A DNA stretch of 64,000 bases, taken from the NCBI GenBank assembly GCA_026120185.1, contig JANUWF010002153.1, positions 558,001 to 622,000 on the forward strand, read 5' to 3'. The DNA is from Voacanga thouarsii. Lineage: Eukaryota > Streptophyta > Magnoliopsida > Gentianales > Apocynaceae. A program made the translations under genes and the position numbers. Below the pieces are notes generated by a model. That model did not search any database. It was not told the DNA's origin and saw only the letters and a list, made by a program, of their open reading frames with translations. Shown piece by piece: positions 33,765 through 46,060 of the stretch (the first letter of the stretch is position 1; the number at the start of each line of letters is the position of its first letter).

Positions 33765-36100
33765 TGTAACACCCTGCTACCTAGGACCGCCAGGGTCGGG
33801 GATGTCGCCCCGTCCAAAGGACAAGGGGTCTTTATAACTAGGTCACACAAATGAAATAGCAGAATATAAATGATACTTGAACTTAAAATTTATTACATCC
33901 CAAAATAAATATCAATCCAAAAATAAATCCCAAAATACCAAAAACAAATCCGTAATAAAATTTATCCACTCTCATCTCCCCAAAACATTACACAAAAACA
34001 AATCATCAGAAAATCTTCCAAAGCAGGTACAAATCTAGCTACTCATCCCCATAGCAGGATCGACCTGAAATCATGGTAAAATGGTGGTGAGATAAAAATC
34101 TCAGTAAGTCTGTGTGTGCTTTGGATGTTCAGTGAAAACAGTTCGTGAATTCAAAGTATAAAATTCTTTATAAGAGATCACTGGCAAGCAATAAACATCA
34201 GTCAAAAACAAGAGTGGTGTTTTGGCATTTTCAGCCATACATAATTTATAAAATCAACCACACAAAAGAAAGGATTACGGGTTACCACACGTTGGGCCCC
34301 ATAACCGAATGGTTAGCGTGCCACACTTTGTGCAGACTGACAAAAGTAGATGAATTGGGCAAGATACTCCTCCTTCTCTATACCCAAACAACAACCGGGT
34401 GTCCATTTCGGCAAAACACAGTCACTTGACTGAAAAAGAACACTGCTAGCTCGGACCGGCAAGACTTACTGGACTGTCGTCTTTTCCGGGAAGGACTCAC
34501 TTCTCAGAGGTGACCACCTACTGAGAGACTTACCATAACCCCTCAAAGACTAGCCCAGTAGTCTACCCTTATTGAGTACCCAACGTAACATATCCTACTT
34601 GAGAAAAAAAAATTAACAAAACATAGTTCCACTTGAACATGGCAACTAAGGGTTTCCATTTGTCAAAATCAGTTTTAGAAAGAGTTTTGAGTTTGAATAA
34701 ATCTGCTTATTGGTTTTCAAATAATTTGTTTCACAAAAATAATATAGGAAACAATCCTCAATTGCCTTTACAAAGATGAGTGTCCATGCACTCTACATTT
34801 GGCTTGCCATAATTAAACATTTTTCATCAATCAGGTTTTATGCAGGAGCTTACCTGATTCTTTCTCACAATAAAAGGTCTCCAACTGCTGACCTAACCCC
34901 GCAAGGGAAAATATAAACCACAATCAAACTCAAGCCAAAATTCACTTTCTCAATTTAAACAACTCAACTTTCTACTACCATGATCCTAGTGTCCCAAGCT
35001 TTAAGGCCAAACAATAAATAAATAGGTTTATCAGTTGAGCATAATTTTGATATTTAAAATAATTAATGGTTTGGGAAATAAATTCTAATAAGTTGAAAGT
35101 TTAAATCTTGCTAAGAAAAATTTAGAGTTCATTTGATCAAGAGTCCTAGGTAGTATTAAGTAAAATAATGATTTATTAATATTTTAGTTGTTAGAAAATA
35201 ATTGGTAGCTAAAATTAGTTGAAAATAAATTTAATGAGTCTTGCTTGAACAATAATAAATAAATTCTTAATGGGTTTTGATTAAAAGATAATAATTAAAT
35301 TTTTAGTAATAAATATTTTACTAATTATAATTATTTCCACAAAAGGCTTTAATTGATTTCAATATTTTAAATAATATCTATATATTTTATTTTTCTAACA
35401 AAAATTATTATTTACTTGACTAAAATATCCTTTATATATATGACAATCCAAATCTACCCTTCCTAGGGTTTTTTTTTTTTAAATTACTAGCAAAATTATA
35501 TTAACAAATATTTTATTCATGAAATAAAAATTAGCTTAGGGACCACAAGATCATGATCAAATTTCTATGGCTAACCACAATCAAGAACATATACAATCCT
35601 TCAATTCATCAAATCATCCAAATCATGCATATAAGCATAGATCTAAATTTATCAAGATATGATCTAACCTCTACTGGCATAAATATGATCATGGCTTCAA
35701 TAATCCAACATGAATATAAATCCTATTCACCAAAGGTGACATAATCTCTAGCATACTTAATCATGGAGGCATGCGTTAAACCTCAAATCATCATACAATC
35801 AACCAAGATAATCCTTCCGTGCATAAATCCCATCTCCTTCACAATCATACATATATTCATGCTTCAATCTCAACAATACATACTCAAATCCTATCACAAT
35901 CCACCTACTATCAACATCATCCTAGAGACATGAATCTAGAATTTAAAAGAAAGATTGAAGGGACTTACTTGGTCGAGGAATACCTTGAAGGGGTTTATAA
36001 TGGATCTCAACTCCTAGATGCCTAAATTCGTCCAAGGAAGATGGAGAAAGCATGGCCATGGGGGAAGAAGCCATCCGGCCAAGAGAAGAGAGTTTCGGCC

Positions 36101-36102
<2 letters not shown>

Positions 36103-36162
<60 letters not shown>
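36103..36162. repeat. (GA)n microsatellite in LTR A
   Basis: About 30 GA units. The same site has a shorter run at 50310-50343 and an interrupted one at 43229-43255. Confidence 0.95.
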
Positions 36163-36168
<6 letters not shown>

Positions 36169-37787
36169 CCATTAGCATGTTTATTCATATATATTCTCAC
36201 TAGAGATCAAGATTGGAGAAGATGAAGTTGTTAGAACAAACCTACCTTGAAGGTGTTCTTGAGCCTTCACAGAATTTTCTGGTTTTTGATCCAAACTAGC
36301 AAGTTGGTTTGTGGAGTTTGATGTTAAGAATGGTGTTGATGGACTCATGGCAGTGAGTAGGTTAAATCTAAAATTTTTAGAGAAGGTTTGAAAGGGTTTG
36401 GAGGGGTATTAAGTGAAAGGAAGGAGTAGGTGTTCTTGGTGTGTTATATCTGTTCTTGAAGGTTGAAGGGAATTGAGAGGTTTTTGTTTTGCAGCTGCCG
36501 AAATTTTGTAAGAATTAGGGCTGGCCGAATTTTCTGTAGAGTTTAGGAAGATGATTTTCTGGTTTGGAAGGAAAAGGAAAGGCTAGTTGTAGAAATCCTT
36601 GAAGAATAATTTTAGGAAGCAAATTTGGAAACTAAATATTCAGGAATATTTTGATTATTGGAGAGCTTTGGAAGTCTGCCATGGCTGACTATTTTGAGCA
36701 GTATTTTGGTTGATTGAAAGCTGGTTTAGGGAGGCTTATGGTGGCCGAAAACAAGGAGCATATTGGTGAAGAAAAAGTCTGGTTATTTCAGGGTCACTTT
36801 ATGGAAGGTTGCTAAACTATGGTGGCTGGAATTTTGGTAATCAATCAAGCATGATTGCAGGGATTTGTAGGAGAGATTTTCGGGCAGCCATGTCTGAATT
36901 TTGTGCAGAAGCTTAAGGGAGATAATGTAGCTCAGTTACTAAAGGTTTAAGGGTGGTTTATGCAGAACAAGAATGGGATTTCGGCTAGGAGAGAATTACA
37001 AAATCCTGCACAGCATTTTCGTAGGCTGGAATTTTTCCTGGGCAGTTTTCGGCTGCCATTTTCCAGCCAACTTGCAAAGAGTTTGAAGGGGAATTTTAGG
37101 AGCTTTCAAGGTTGGTTTCCAGCCTTCTTCATGGAGGAAAAACATGGCTAAGGTGCTGAACAAAATCTGAAAGAAAACAGCTTGGTTTTGGACTCCCAAA
37201 GGTGCGAATTTGCCCAGGAATTTTCCTGGTTTTGCACCATCTTTGGGCAGTCCGAAAATGGCTAGAGAAATTCAGGTTGCAAGCTGATCCAAAAGACCAT
37301 TTTTTTGGCAGCATTTGGGAGGGAATATTAGCTAAGAATCTCGACACCTTGAAGGCATAAGAAGCTGGAAAATTTCAGTTCTATGCGGGAAGGGAAATGA
37401 ACATAGCTAGAGTGAATTTTTAGAAAGCTCACTAAGGAATTTAATTCACTTGAAATCTTTCCCCCTCTTCCATTGTTTCTATCCATATGATGTCCTTTAC
37501 TAAGACATTTTGAACCTTCAAAGCCACAACACATTGCTGGAATTTTTCTAGAATAAAATTGGCTTGAACAAAATGAACAAACTAATGAATTGAGAAATAG
37601 GAAAAATTAAGGATCAAGCAGAAATGAATTCCTCTTAGGAATTTTGTATAGAGCAAAAGAGTAGGATTGGAAGACTCCTATCATGTCTCTCTTAGGACAA
37701 CATCTCTACCCTACTCCAACCACCCCTAAGGCCGGTAATGATACTTCCCATGCAAAAATAAAATTTAACCAAGCTAAAGCTCCTATG

Positions 37788-37850
37788 ATGGAATTTGAAC
37801 CCAAGACCTCAAGAATTAATTCCAAAGCTCCAACCACTAAACCACAACAA
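37788..37850 (-). other. tRNA-like A/B box pair in the Tekay 3' LTR
   Basis: On the minus strand TGGTTTAGTGGTTGGAGC (37827-37844) resembles the pol III A box and GGTTCAAATTCC (37790-37801) the B box, with spacing like a tRNA. Equivalent copies lie at 44893-44952 and 51965-52018. No cloverleaf acceptor stem is evident. Confidence 0.5.
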
Positions 37851-38108
37851 CTCTTGTTCTTATTTTACTTCAAAATATATATATATATATATTTTCTTAT
37901 TCAATCCTCAAGTTGTCTCCCTTTTCCACTTAAAGCAAAAATTACTATTTTGCCCTTCCCAAGTAATACTCACAACCAAGCCTTCGAGACAATAAAACTC
38001 AAATCCAAAGTATAGAAAATCATTTAAAAATATATTTGAACATGTAATAAATTATGATATGCATCCCAACCCCCTCACTCTAAGGTTGGTTTTGACTTGG
38101 GTTTCACA

Positions 38109-38121
38109 TCCTCCCCTCCTT
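38109..38121 (-). promoter_or_regulatory. Polypurine tract of the Tekay-type element
   Basis: AAGGAGGGGAGGA on the minus strand directly precedes TGTGAAACCC of the 3' LTR. Confidence 0.9.
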
Positions 38122-38440
38122 AGAGGAATTTCGCCCCGAAATTCAAGCATACCTCTATTGCAACTCGGGCTACTTCCATTTAACCCACTCTTTCTGACTC
38201 CCATGTGGCATCCTACATGCAATGGTGCTCCCACTGAATCTTAACCATCGATATCTGCTTGCTCCGGAGAGTCTTGACACTGCGGTCTAATATTCGCACG
38301 AGCTTCTCCACATAGCTCAGGTCTGGCTGCAACACTAATGGTTCATCATTCAACACATGGCCGGGATCCGCATTATACTTCTTCAATTGTGACACATGAA
38401 ACACATCAAGAATTCCCGTCAACCCATCTGATAGGTCTAA
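38122..38440 (-). pseudogene. Tekay-type chromodomain and pol C-terminus
   Basis: The frame continues from integrase after a TGA (from CGA by position) and reads LDVFHVSQLKKYNADPGHV, then SYVEKLVRILDRSVKTLRSK, then MVKIQWEHHC, a stop, DATWESE and finally NFGAKFL with a stop just before the polypurine tract. The LxxKxLRxKxxxxVKxxWxxH pattern with ATWE is the Tekay-type chromodomain, which guides integration to heterochromatin. Two stops make it non-functional. Confidence 0.88.
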
Positions 38441-39454
38441 TCAGTAAGCTACTGGTCCAATCCTTTCCTTAATCGGAAACGGTCCCAAATATCTCGGATT
38501 CAACTTCCCGCCCTTCGAATGCTTCAAAATTCCTCTGTTTGGTGTCAACTTCAAAAACACCCTGTCCCCGACTTGAAATTCTAATTCCCTTCGCCGGTTG
38601 TCCGCATAGTTCTTCTGCCGACTCTGTGCCGCCTTTAACCTTTCCTTGATCAATTTCACTTTATCCAGCATTTCTTGGACGCATACTTCTCCAGTTTTGC
38701 TCACATGACCATCTTCGAACCAATTCCAATACAACGGTACCTGACATTTACGCCCATACAAAGCCTCATACGGTGCCATCCTGATCGAAGCTTGATAGCT
38801 TTTGTTATATGATAATTCTGCATATGGTACACACTCTATCCACTTATCTCTGAAGTCCAAAACACAAGCTCTCAACATATCCTCCAATATTTGTATCACC
38901 CTCTCTGACTGCCCATCGGTCTGCGAATGCGCCATCGTACTGAACTTCAGATTCGACCCCATTGCTTTTTGAAACTTTTCCCAAAATCGAGATGTAAACC
39001 TCGGGTCTCGGTCTGACACTATGCTTGAAGGCACTCCATGCAGTCGGACTATCTCTCGAACATAAGTCTGTTCCAACTTCTCCATCAAGTCCCTCACATT
39101 CACCGGTATGAAATGGGCCGACTTGGTTAGTCGATCCACCACTACCCATATAGCGTCCTTTTGAGTCCTTGACATGGGAAGCCCGGTGACAAAATCCATA
39201 GTCACCTCTTCCCACTTCCATTCCGGCACTGGCAATGGCTGCAATAGTCCCGCTGACTTCTTATGCTCCGCTTTGACTTTTTGGCAAGTGAGATAGGTCG
39301 AGATATACTTGACCACATCTCGCTTCAGCCCGGACCACCAATAGGCTCTCTTCAAGTCCTGATACATCTCGACTTCCCCGGATGAATGGCGTACTTGCTC
39401 TTGTGCGCTTCTTTCAAAATTCGGTCCTTTAATTGCTGCTCTCTGGGTATACAC
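38441..39454 (-). pseudogene. Tekay-type integrase
   Basis: The open frame contains YQDLKRAYWWSGLKRDV, a half-lost zinc finger (YLTCQKVKAEH, family norm CLTCQ), the core aspartates in VTMDFVTGLP and IVSDRDPRFTSRFW, and the glutamate in QTDGQSERVIQ. MAPYEALYGRKCQ and the GDRVFLKLTP region follow. The catalytic triad looks intact. The N-terminal His pair (HKSKYAIHPG) is in another frame upstream because of a frameshift near 39380. Confidence 0.93.
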
Positions 39455-40143
39455 AATCGATCCCTGAAATGTAGAACTCCCATCTCGTCTAGCGGGAATT
39501 CACTGCCAGGCCGGTTTAGCTCCTTGTCCTTGAAAAATTGAAACTCGACGTTGCCTTGCTGAGCTTCCATGATTTCCCTTCTCAAATTCGGCACCAACTT
39601 CAAATTGCTTATGATAATCCCTTTGTCTTGCACTTCCACCCTTCTGTCCAACACATCCTGCACCGCTTGCATTTCCTGCACCCTTAACCTGGCCATCCCA
39701 ACTTTTCTGCTTAGGGCGTCTGCCACCACGTTGGCCTTCCCGGGATGGTAGTTGATCGGGCAACGGTATTCTTCTAAGAATTCCATCCACATTCGCTGCC
39801 TCAAGTTCATATTCTTTTGGGTGAAGATATACTTCAGACTCTTATGGTGAGTGAATACCTTGTATTCGGCTCCATACAAGTAGTGTCGCCATTTCTTTAG
39901 GGCGAATACTATATCTGCCAGCTCCGAATCATGAGTGGGATAGTTGACTTCATGAGATCTCAGCTTCCGAGAAGCGTAAGCAATCACCTTCCGATCTTGC
40001 ATCAACACTGCTCCCAGTCCTTCTTTCGAAGCGTTAGTATATAGCGCGTAAGGTTTCCCTTCCTCCAGTTGACTCAATACTGGTGCTGACATCAGTCTGC
40101 GCTTCAGTTCTTGAGAACTTTTCTCGCATTTCTCGTTCCACAC
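39352..40143 (-). pseudogene. Tekay-type RNase H and integrase N-terminus
   Basis: Motifs: LYTNASKEGLGAVLMQ, RKLRSHEVNYPTHDSEL, FALKKWRHYLYG, VFTHHKSLKYIF, NLRQRMWMEFLEEY and NVVADALSR. The family norm has YTDAS and TDHKSL, so the first and third acidic residues are replaced (Asn and His), which should abolish activity. The frame ends with KEAHKSKYAIHPG, the start of the integrase zinc finger. Confidence 0.9.
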
Positions 40144-40191
40144 AAATGCAACATCCTTTCACAATAATCGAGTCATTGGCGATGCAAGTGT

Positions 40192-40833
40192 CTAAAATCC
40201 CTTGATAAATCTTCGGTAGTAACCAACCAGTCCCAAGAAACTCCGGATCTCAGTGATAGTCTCCGGCTGCTTCCAGTCCGATACCGCTTCAACCTTTATC
40301 GAGTTCACCTTGATTCCCTCCTTGGTCACCACATAGCCAAGGAATGCCACACTGTCCATCCAGAATTCGCACTTGCTGAACTTGGCGTACAGCTTGTGCT
40401 CCCGAAGCTTCTCCAATATGAGCTTCAGATGCTCTGCATGCTCCTCCGGACTCTTGGAGTAGATCAAGATATCATCGATGAAGACCACTACAAACTTGTC
40501 CAGATAGGGTCGGAATACTTGGTGCATCAGGTCCATGAATACTACTGGAGCGTTAGTCACCCCGAACGGCATCACCACGAACTCGTAGTGTCCATATCTG
40601 GTGTTGAAGGCTATCTTGGGAATATCATCCTCTCTTATCTTCACCTGGTAGTACCCTTGCCTCAAATCTAACTTAGAGTAGCAACTGAATCCTTGCAACT
40701 GGTCGAATAGTTCGTCAATCAACGGTAGGGGATATTTGTTCTTGATCGTCAAGTTGTTCAACCCTTGGTAGTCGATGCATAGCCTCAGAGTTCCGTCCTT
40801 CTTCCTTACAAATAGCACAGGCGCTCCCTAAGG
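40192..40833 (-). pseudogene. Tekay-type reverse transcriptase, main part
   Basis: The frame reads [53 protein letters not shown], then the active-site box [10 protein letters not shown], and [11 protein letters not shown] through [14 protein letters not shown]. Active-site aspartates are present. A TAG stands where the conserved Trp codon TGG is expected (about 40826-40828), next to the nested LTR. The N-terminal part of RT lies beyond the insertion at 45205-45498. Confidence 0.93.
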
Positions 40834-40838
40834 CGACG

Positions 40839-42973
40839 TGTAACACCCCGCTACCTAGGCCCGCCAGGGCCAGGGATGTCGCCTCGTCCAAAGGACAAGG
40901 GGTCTTTATAACTAGGACACACAACTATAATAGCGGAAATAAAATGATACTTCAACTTGAAATTTATTACAACCCAAAAGAAATAATAATAAATCCAAGA
41001 ATACTCAAAATAAATCCATAATAAAAATTCATCCGCTCTCAGCTCTCCCAACATTACACAAAATAAATCCTCAGAAAATTCTTCCAAAGAAGACAATATA
41101 TAGCTACTCATGCCCACAGTAGGATGGACCTGAAATCATGATAAAATGGTGGTGAGGCAGAAATCTCAGTAAGTCCGTGTGTGCTTTGGTGTTTAATGAA
41201 AACAATTAGTGGATGCAAAGTGTGAAACCTATATAAGAGAAATACTGGCAAGAAATAACATTAGTCAAAAGCAAGAGTGGCGTTTTGGCTTTTCCAGCCA
41301 TACATAAGTAATAAAATCAACCACTCGAAAGAAAGGGATATGGGTTACCACACGTTAGGCCCCATAACCGGTCAGAATGCCGACACTTTGTGCAGACTGA
41401 CAAAAGTAGGTGATTGGCCTACTGGGCAAGATACTCCTCCTTCTCTATACCCAAACAACAACCGGGTGTCCATTCCGGTAAACCACAGTCACTTGACTGA
41501 AAACAAACTGCTAGCTCGGACCGGCATGACTCACTGGACTGACATCTTATCCGGGAAGGATTCACCCCTCAGAGGTGGCCACCTACTGAGAGACTTATCC
41601 TAACCCTTCAAAGACTAGTCCTAGTAGTCCATCCTTATTGAGTACTCAACGACGTTTCCCACTTGGGATAAAATGAACAAAATACTGTTCCACATGAAAA
41701 TGGCAATTTATGGGTTTTCCAAAGTCTTTAACAAAATTAGTTTTAGAAAGAGTTTGAGTTTGAGTAAATCTGCTCATTGGCTTTTAAATAATTCAAATGT
41801 TTGAAATAAGAAAGGATTTAACCCTCAATTGCCTTTACATAAATGAGTGTCCATGCACTCTACACTTGGCTTACCATAATAAACATTTTGCATCAGAAAG
41901 GTTTTATGCAGGAGCTTACCTGATTCTTGCTCACAATAACAAGGTCTCCAATGGCAGACCTAACCCCACATGGGCCAATACAAATCACAATCAATTTCAA
42001 GCCACAAACTACTTCCTTAATTTTAAATCGACTCAACTTACTACTACCATGATCCTAGTGTCCCAAGCTTTAAGGTTAAACAATAAGTAAATAGGTTTAA
42101 GAGTTGAGCCTAGCACAATTATTTAAAATAATTAATGGTTTGGGAAATAAATTTAATAAGTTGAAAGCTTAACTCTTGCTAGGGAAAATTTAGAGTTTAT
42201 TTGATCAAGAGTTCTAGGTAGTATTAAATAAAATATTGATTTATTAATAATTTAGTTGTTAGAAAATAATTGGTAGCTAAAATTAGTTGAAAATAAATTT
42301 AATGAGTCTCACTTGAAGAATATTAAATAAATTCTTAAGGAGTTTTGATTAGAAGATAATAGTTAAATTTTTAGTAATATATATTCTACTAATTGTAATT
42401 ATTTTTGTAAAGGCTTTAATTGATCTCATTATATTAAGTAATATATACATACATATATATATATATATATATATTATTTTTCTAGCAAAAATCATTATTT
42501 GTTTGACTAAAATATCCTTTATATATATGAGAATCCAAATCTACCCTTCCTAGGATTTTTTTTTTCTTTTGAAAATACTAAGAGAAATAATTTTATTGAA
42601 TATTTTATTCATGAAGTAAAAATTTATTTGGGGACAACTAGATCATGATCAAATTCCTATGGCTAACCACAATCATTACATACACAATCCTTTAATTCAT
42701 CAAATCATCCAAATCATGCATACAAGCATAGATCTCAATTTATCAACACATGATCTAACCCCTACTAGCATAAACATGATCATGGCTTCAATATTAATCT
42801 ATCATGAATATAAACCCTATTCACCAAAGGTGACATAATCTCTAGCATACTTCATCACATATACTACGTATGACATGCATCAACCTCAAATCATCATATA
42901 ATCATCCAAGACAATCCTTCCATGCATAAATCCCATCTCCTTCACAATCATACATATATTCATACTTCAATCT

Positions 42974-43010
<37 letters not shown>

Positions 43011-45204
43011 TCAAATCCTATAACCATCCACCTATTATCATTATCACCCTAGAGATATGCGTCTAGAGTTTAAAAGAAAGATTGATGGTACTTACTTGGT
43101 TGATGAACGCCTTGAAGGAGTTTAGAGTAGATCTCAACTCCTAGGTGTCTAACTTTGTCCAAAGGAGATGGCGAGAGCATGATTATGGAGAAGAAGTCAT
43201 CCGGCCAAGGGAGAGGAGTTTCGGCCGTGAGAGAGAGAGAGAGGGAGAGAGAAGAAGAAGAAGTGATCATTAGTATGTTTATTCACATAGGTTCTCACTA
43301 GAGATCATGTTTGGAGAAGATGAAGTTGATAGAGTAAATTTACCTTGAAGATGTTCTTGTCTTTCACAGAAATTTCTGCTTTTGATCCGAAGTAGCAAGA
43401 TGATTTGAGGAGTTTGATGTTAATAATGGTGTTGATGGACTCACTGCAGTGAGTAGGTCAAATCTGGAAGTTTTTGAGAGGATTTGAGATGGTTTGGAGG
43501 GGTATTAAGTGTAGGGAAGAGGTAGGTGTTCTTGGTGTAGTGTGTGTGTTTTTGGAGATTGAGAGATTTCGAGAGGTTGTTATTGTGCAGCTACCAAATT
43601 TTTGCGAGGGATAGGGCTGGCCGAATTTCTGTAGGGTTTAGGGAGTTTTTTCTCTGATTTGGAAGAGAAAAGGAAGGGTTAGTTGTCACAATCCTTGGAG
43701 AATATTTTTAGGAAGTGAATTTGAAAACTAAATATTCTACGATATCTTGATAATTTGGAGAGCTTTGAAGGTCTCCTATGGCCGACTGGTTGAGCAGCTT
43801 TTCTGAGGAATTAAAGCTGATTCAAGGTGGCTTATGGTGGCCGAAACTAAGGTGCACAATGATGAAGAAAATTTCTAGTCATTTGAGTAAGATACTATGG
43901 AAGGTTGCTAAACAAGGATGGCTGGAATTTTGGAAACCAATCAAGCTAAATTGTAGGGATTTGTTGGAGAGATTTTCGGACAGCCATTGCTGAATTTCAT
44001 GCAGAAGCTTGAGGGAAACAATGGAGCTCTGTTAATGGAGGTTTAAGGAATGTTTTGACAGATTAAGGTTGGTGTTTCGGCCAGAAGAAAAATAGGAAAC
44101 AAAGCTGGAACTTTGGACTGCCCAGCATTTCGCTGAACAGGAATTTTTCTGGGCAGATTTTCGGCTGCCACTTCCAGCCAATTTGCAGCGAGTTTTGAAG
44201 GGAATTTCAGGGGTATTCAAGGCTGGTTTCCAGCCTTCTTCATGAAGGAAAAACATGGCTAAGGTACTGAACAAGATTTGGAAGAAAACAGCTTGGTTTT
44301 GGACTCTCAAAACTGTTTTTCGTACAGGAATTTTTCCTGTTTTGCTCCAGCTTTGAGCAGTCCGAAATTGGTCAAGAATTTTCAGGTTTCAAACTGATCC
44401 TAAAGACCATTTTTCTGGCAGCATTTGGGAGGGAATGTTAGCTAAAAATTTCGACATTTTGAAGGTACAAGAAGCTGGAAAATTTCAGCTCATGCCATGA
44501 AGGAAGATGAACTAGTCTAGAGTGAAATTTCAGCAAGCTTACTAGAGGGATTTTTCCCCTTGGAATTTCCCACCATTCATCCACATTTTTCAGACCATGA
44601 GAAGACTTTTACTAGGGCATTTTGATCCCACAAGATCACAGCATTTTACTGAAATTTCTGGAAAGAAAATGGATAGAACATCTTGATCAAACTAAGAAGT
44701 TGAAACCTAAGGAAAACCAAAGATCAAGGGAACAAGAATTCCCTTTAGGAAATTCAAGTAAGGCAAAAGAGTGGAATGAGAATACTCCTAGCATGTCTCT
44801 CTTAGGACATCATCCCTACCTTACTCTAAGCTCCTAAGACCGAAATTTCCTCCACTAAGCAAAAATAAAATTTAATCTAGCTAAAGCTTTTATGATGGAA
44901 TTTGAACCCAAGACTTCAAGAATTAATTCCAAAACTCTAACCACTAAACCATAACAACTCTTGTTGATATTTTCACTAGAAAATTATTTTCAATTCAATC
45001 CACAGGCTATCTCCCTATTTTCACCTCGGGCAAAAATTACCATCTTGCCCCTCTCACACAATACTCACCAACAAGACTTCAAGACAATAAAACCCGAATC
45101 CAAAACACATAAAAATCATATAAAAATATATTTAACCATGAAATAAAATATGATATGCATCCCAACCCCTTTACTCTAAGATTGGTTTTGACCGGGGTTT
45201 CACA
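40839..45204 (-). mobile_element. Solo LTR of Tekay family A inserted in the RT gene of its relative
   Basis: TGTAACACCCCGC to GGGGTTTCACA (4366 bp), flanked by CGACG on both sides (40834-40838 and 45205-45209). The RT frame on the two sides is continuous once the insertion and one TSD copy are ignored. It is clearly homologous to the outer LTRs but more diverged from both than they are from each other, so its source was a different subfamily. No internal sequence remains. Confidence 0.95.
42455..42476. repeat. (TA)n microsatellite in solo LTR
   Basis: AT dinucleotide run; a second one lies at 42980-43007. Confidence 0.85.
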
Positions 45205-45498
45205 CGACGTGCTCGGCCTGATATAGCCTTGACTCACTAACTTCTCCAACTGCTCTTTCAACTCTTTCAACTCTTTCAACTCTGCCGGTGCCATCCGGTA
45301 CGGAGTCCGTGATACTGGTTCTGCTCCTGGAACTAATTCGATGGTGAATTCCACTTCTCGGCTAGGGAGTAGAGAATCAAGCTCCGCCGGAAACACATCG
45401 GGAAAATCCTTCACTACTTCCGTGTCTTCCAAAGTGTACTGGTCTTTCGGCTTGTTTATCACGTAAGCCAGGTACCCTTGACACCCTTGCTTTAACAA
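45205..45498 (-). pseudogene. Tekay-type protease-RT linker and RT N-terminus
   Basis: The frame reads VVKDFPDVFPAEL, LPSREVEFTIELVPGAEPVS, YRMAPAELKELKELKEQLEK and GYIRPSTS, the standard approach to RT. KEL is present three times by a 9-bp tandem repeat (AACTCTTTC on the plus strand near 45255-45285) where the family normally has fewer. It joins the protease in the same frame across a TGA at about 45499-45501. Confidence 0.9.
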
Positions 45499-45501
45499 TT
45501 T

Positions 45502-45990
45502 TCAGGCTTTAGCCCCCGCAATCAAATACTTACATTCTTTCACCCTCTTACCATTAAATTCCAATACATCACATCCTGGCCTAATGAACTGGACTGTCTT
45601 ATTTTTACAGTCTACCCTAGCCCCATGCTTGGCTAACCAGTCCATTCCCAAGATCAAGTCATAATCCTCAATGTCTAACACTATCAAATCCCCCTCCAAA
45701 CTTTCTCTCCCCACATTAACTTTACACTCCTTTACATACCGATCCGCTTGCACCATTTTCCCCAGAGGTGTGCTTACCTCTAAAATGAAAGGTAGCTCCA
45801 CTTCATCCCAACCCAAATGACATGCACATAACTTGTTTATATAAGAATGAGTAGAGCCAGGATCAATCAAAGCATTAACGGAATGTCCTTGAATAATGAA
45901 CATACCTTCCACCACCACTGCATCGGACCCAACTTCCTCTCTGTTGAGAGCGAACACCTTGGCCTTCAGTTGCGGCTTTGACGCTCCACT
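45502..45990 (-). pseudogene. Tekay-type aspartic protease
   Basis: The frame includes GHSVNALIDPGSTHSYI, with the catalytic aspartate in the DPGSTHS form common in this clade, then LDIEDYDLILGMDWLAKHGA, the flap/second motif. It is in the same frame as gag and RT, as expected for the single-ORF Tekay polyprotein. It processes the polyprotein in the virus-like particle. Confidence 0.92.
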
Positions 45991-46060
45991 CCCAGATGCT
46001 CCTGTTGGGTTGGCTCGGTTGGGCCCCGGGTTCTGAGCCAGGTTTCCTTACCTGACTCAG

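Larger units (their letters stand above)
33765..38108 (-). mobile_element. 3' LTR of the Tekay-type element
   Basis: 4344 bp. In sense direction TGTGAAACCC to GGGTGTTACA. It contains a GA/CT microsatellite (36103-36162) and a tRNA-like box pair (37790-37844). The open frames inside it are chance frames shared by all copies without coding constraint. Confidence 0.93.

Noticed and set aside
36960..37534. Overlapping frames of about 65-70 codons repeated at 51135-51709
   Set aside because: They recur only because they sit in the two LTRs of the Tekay element. Their extra copy in the solo LTR is broken, so there is no sign of coding constraint.
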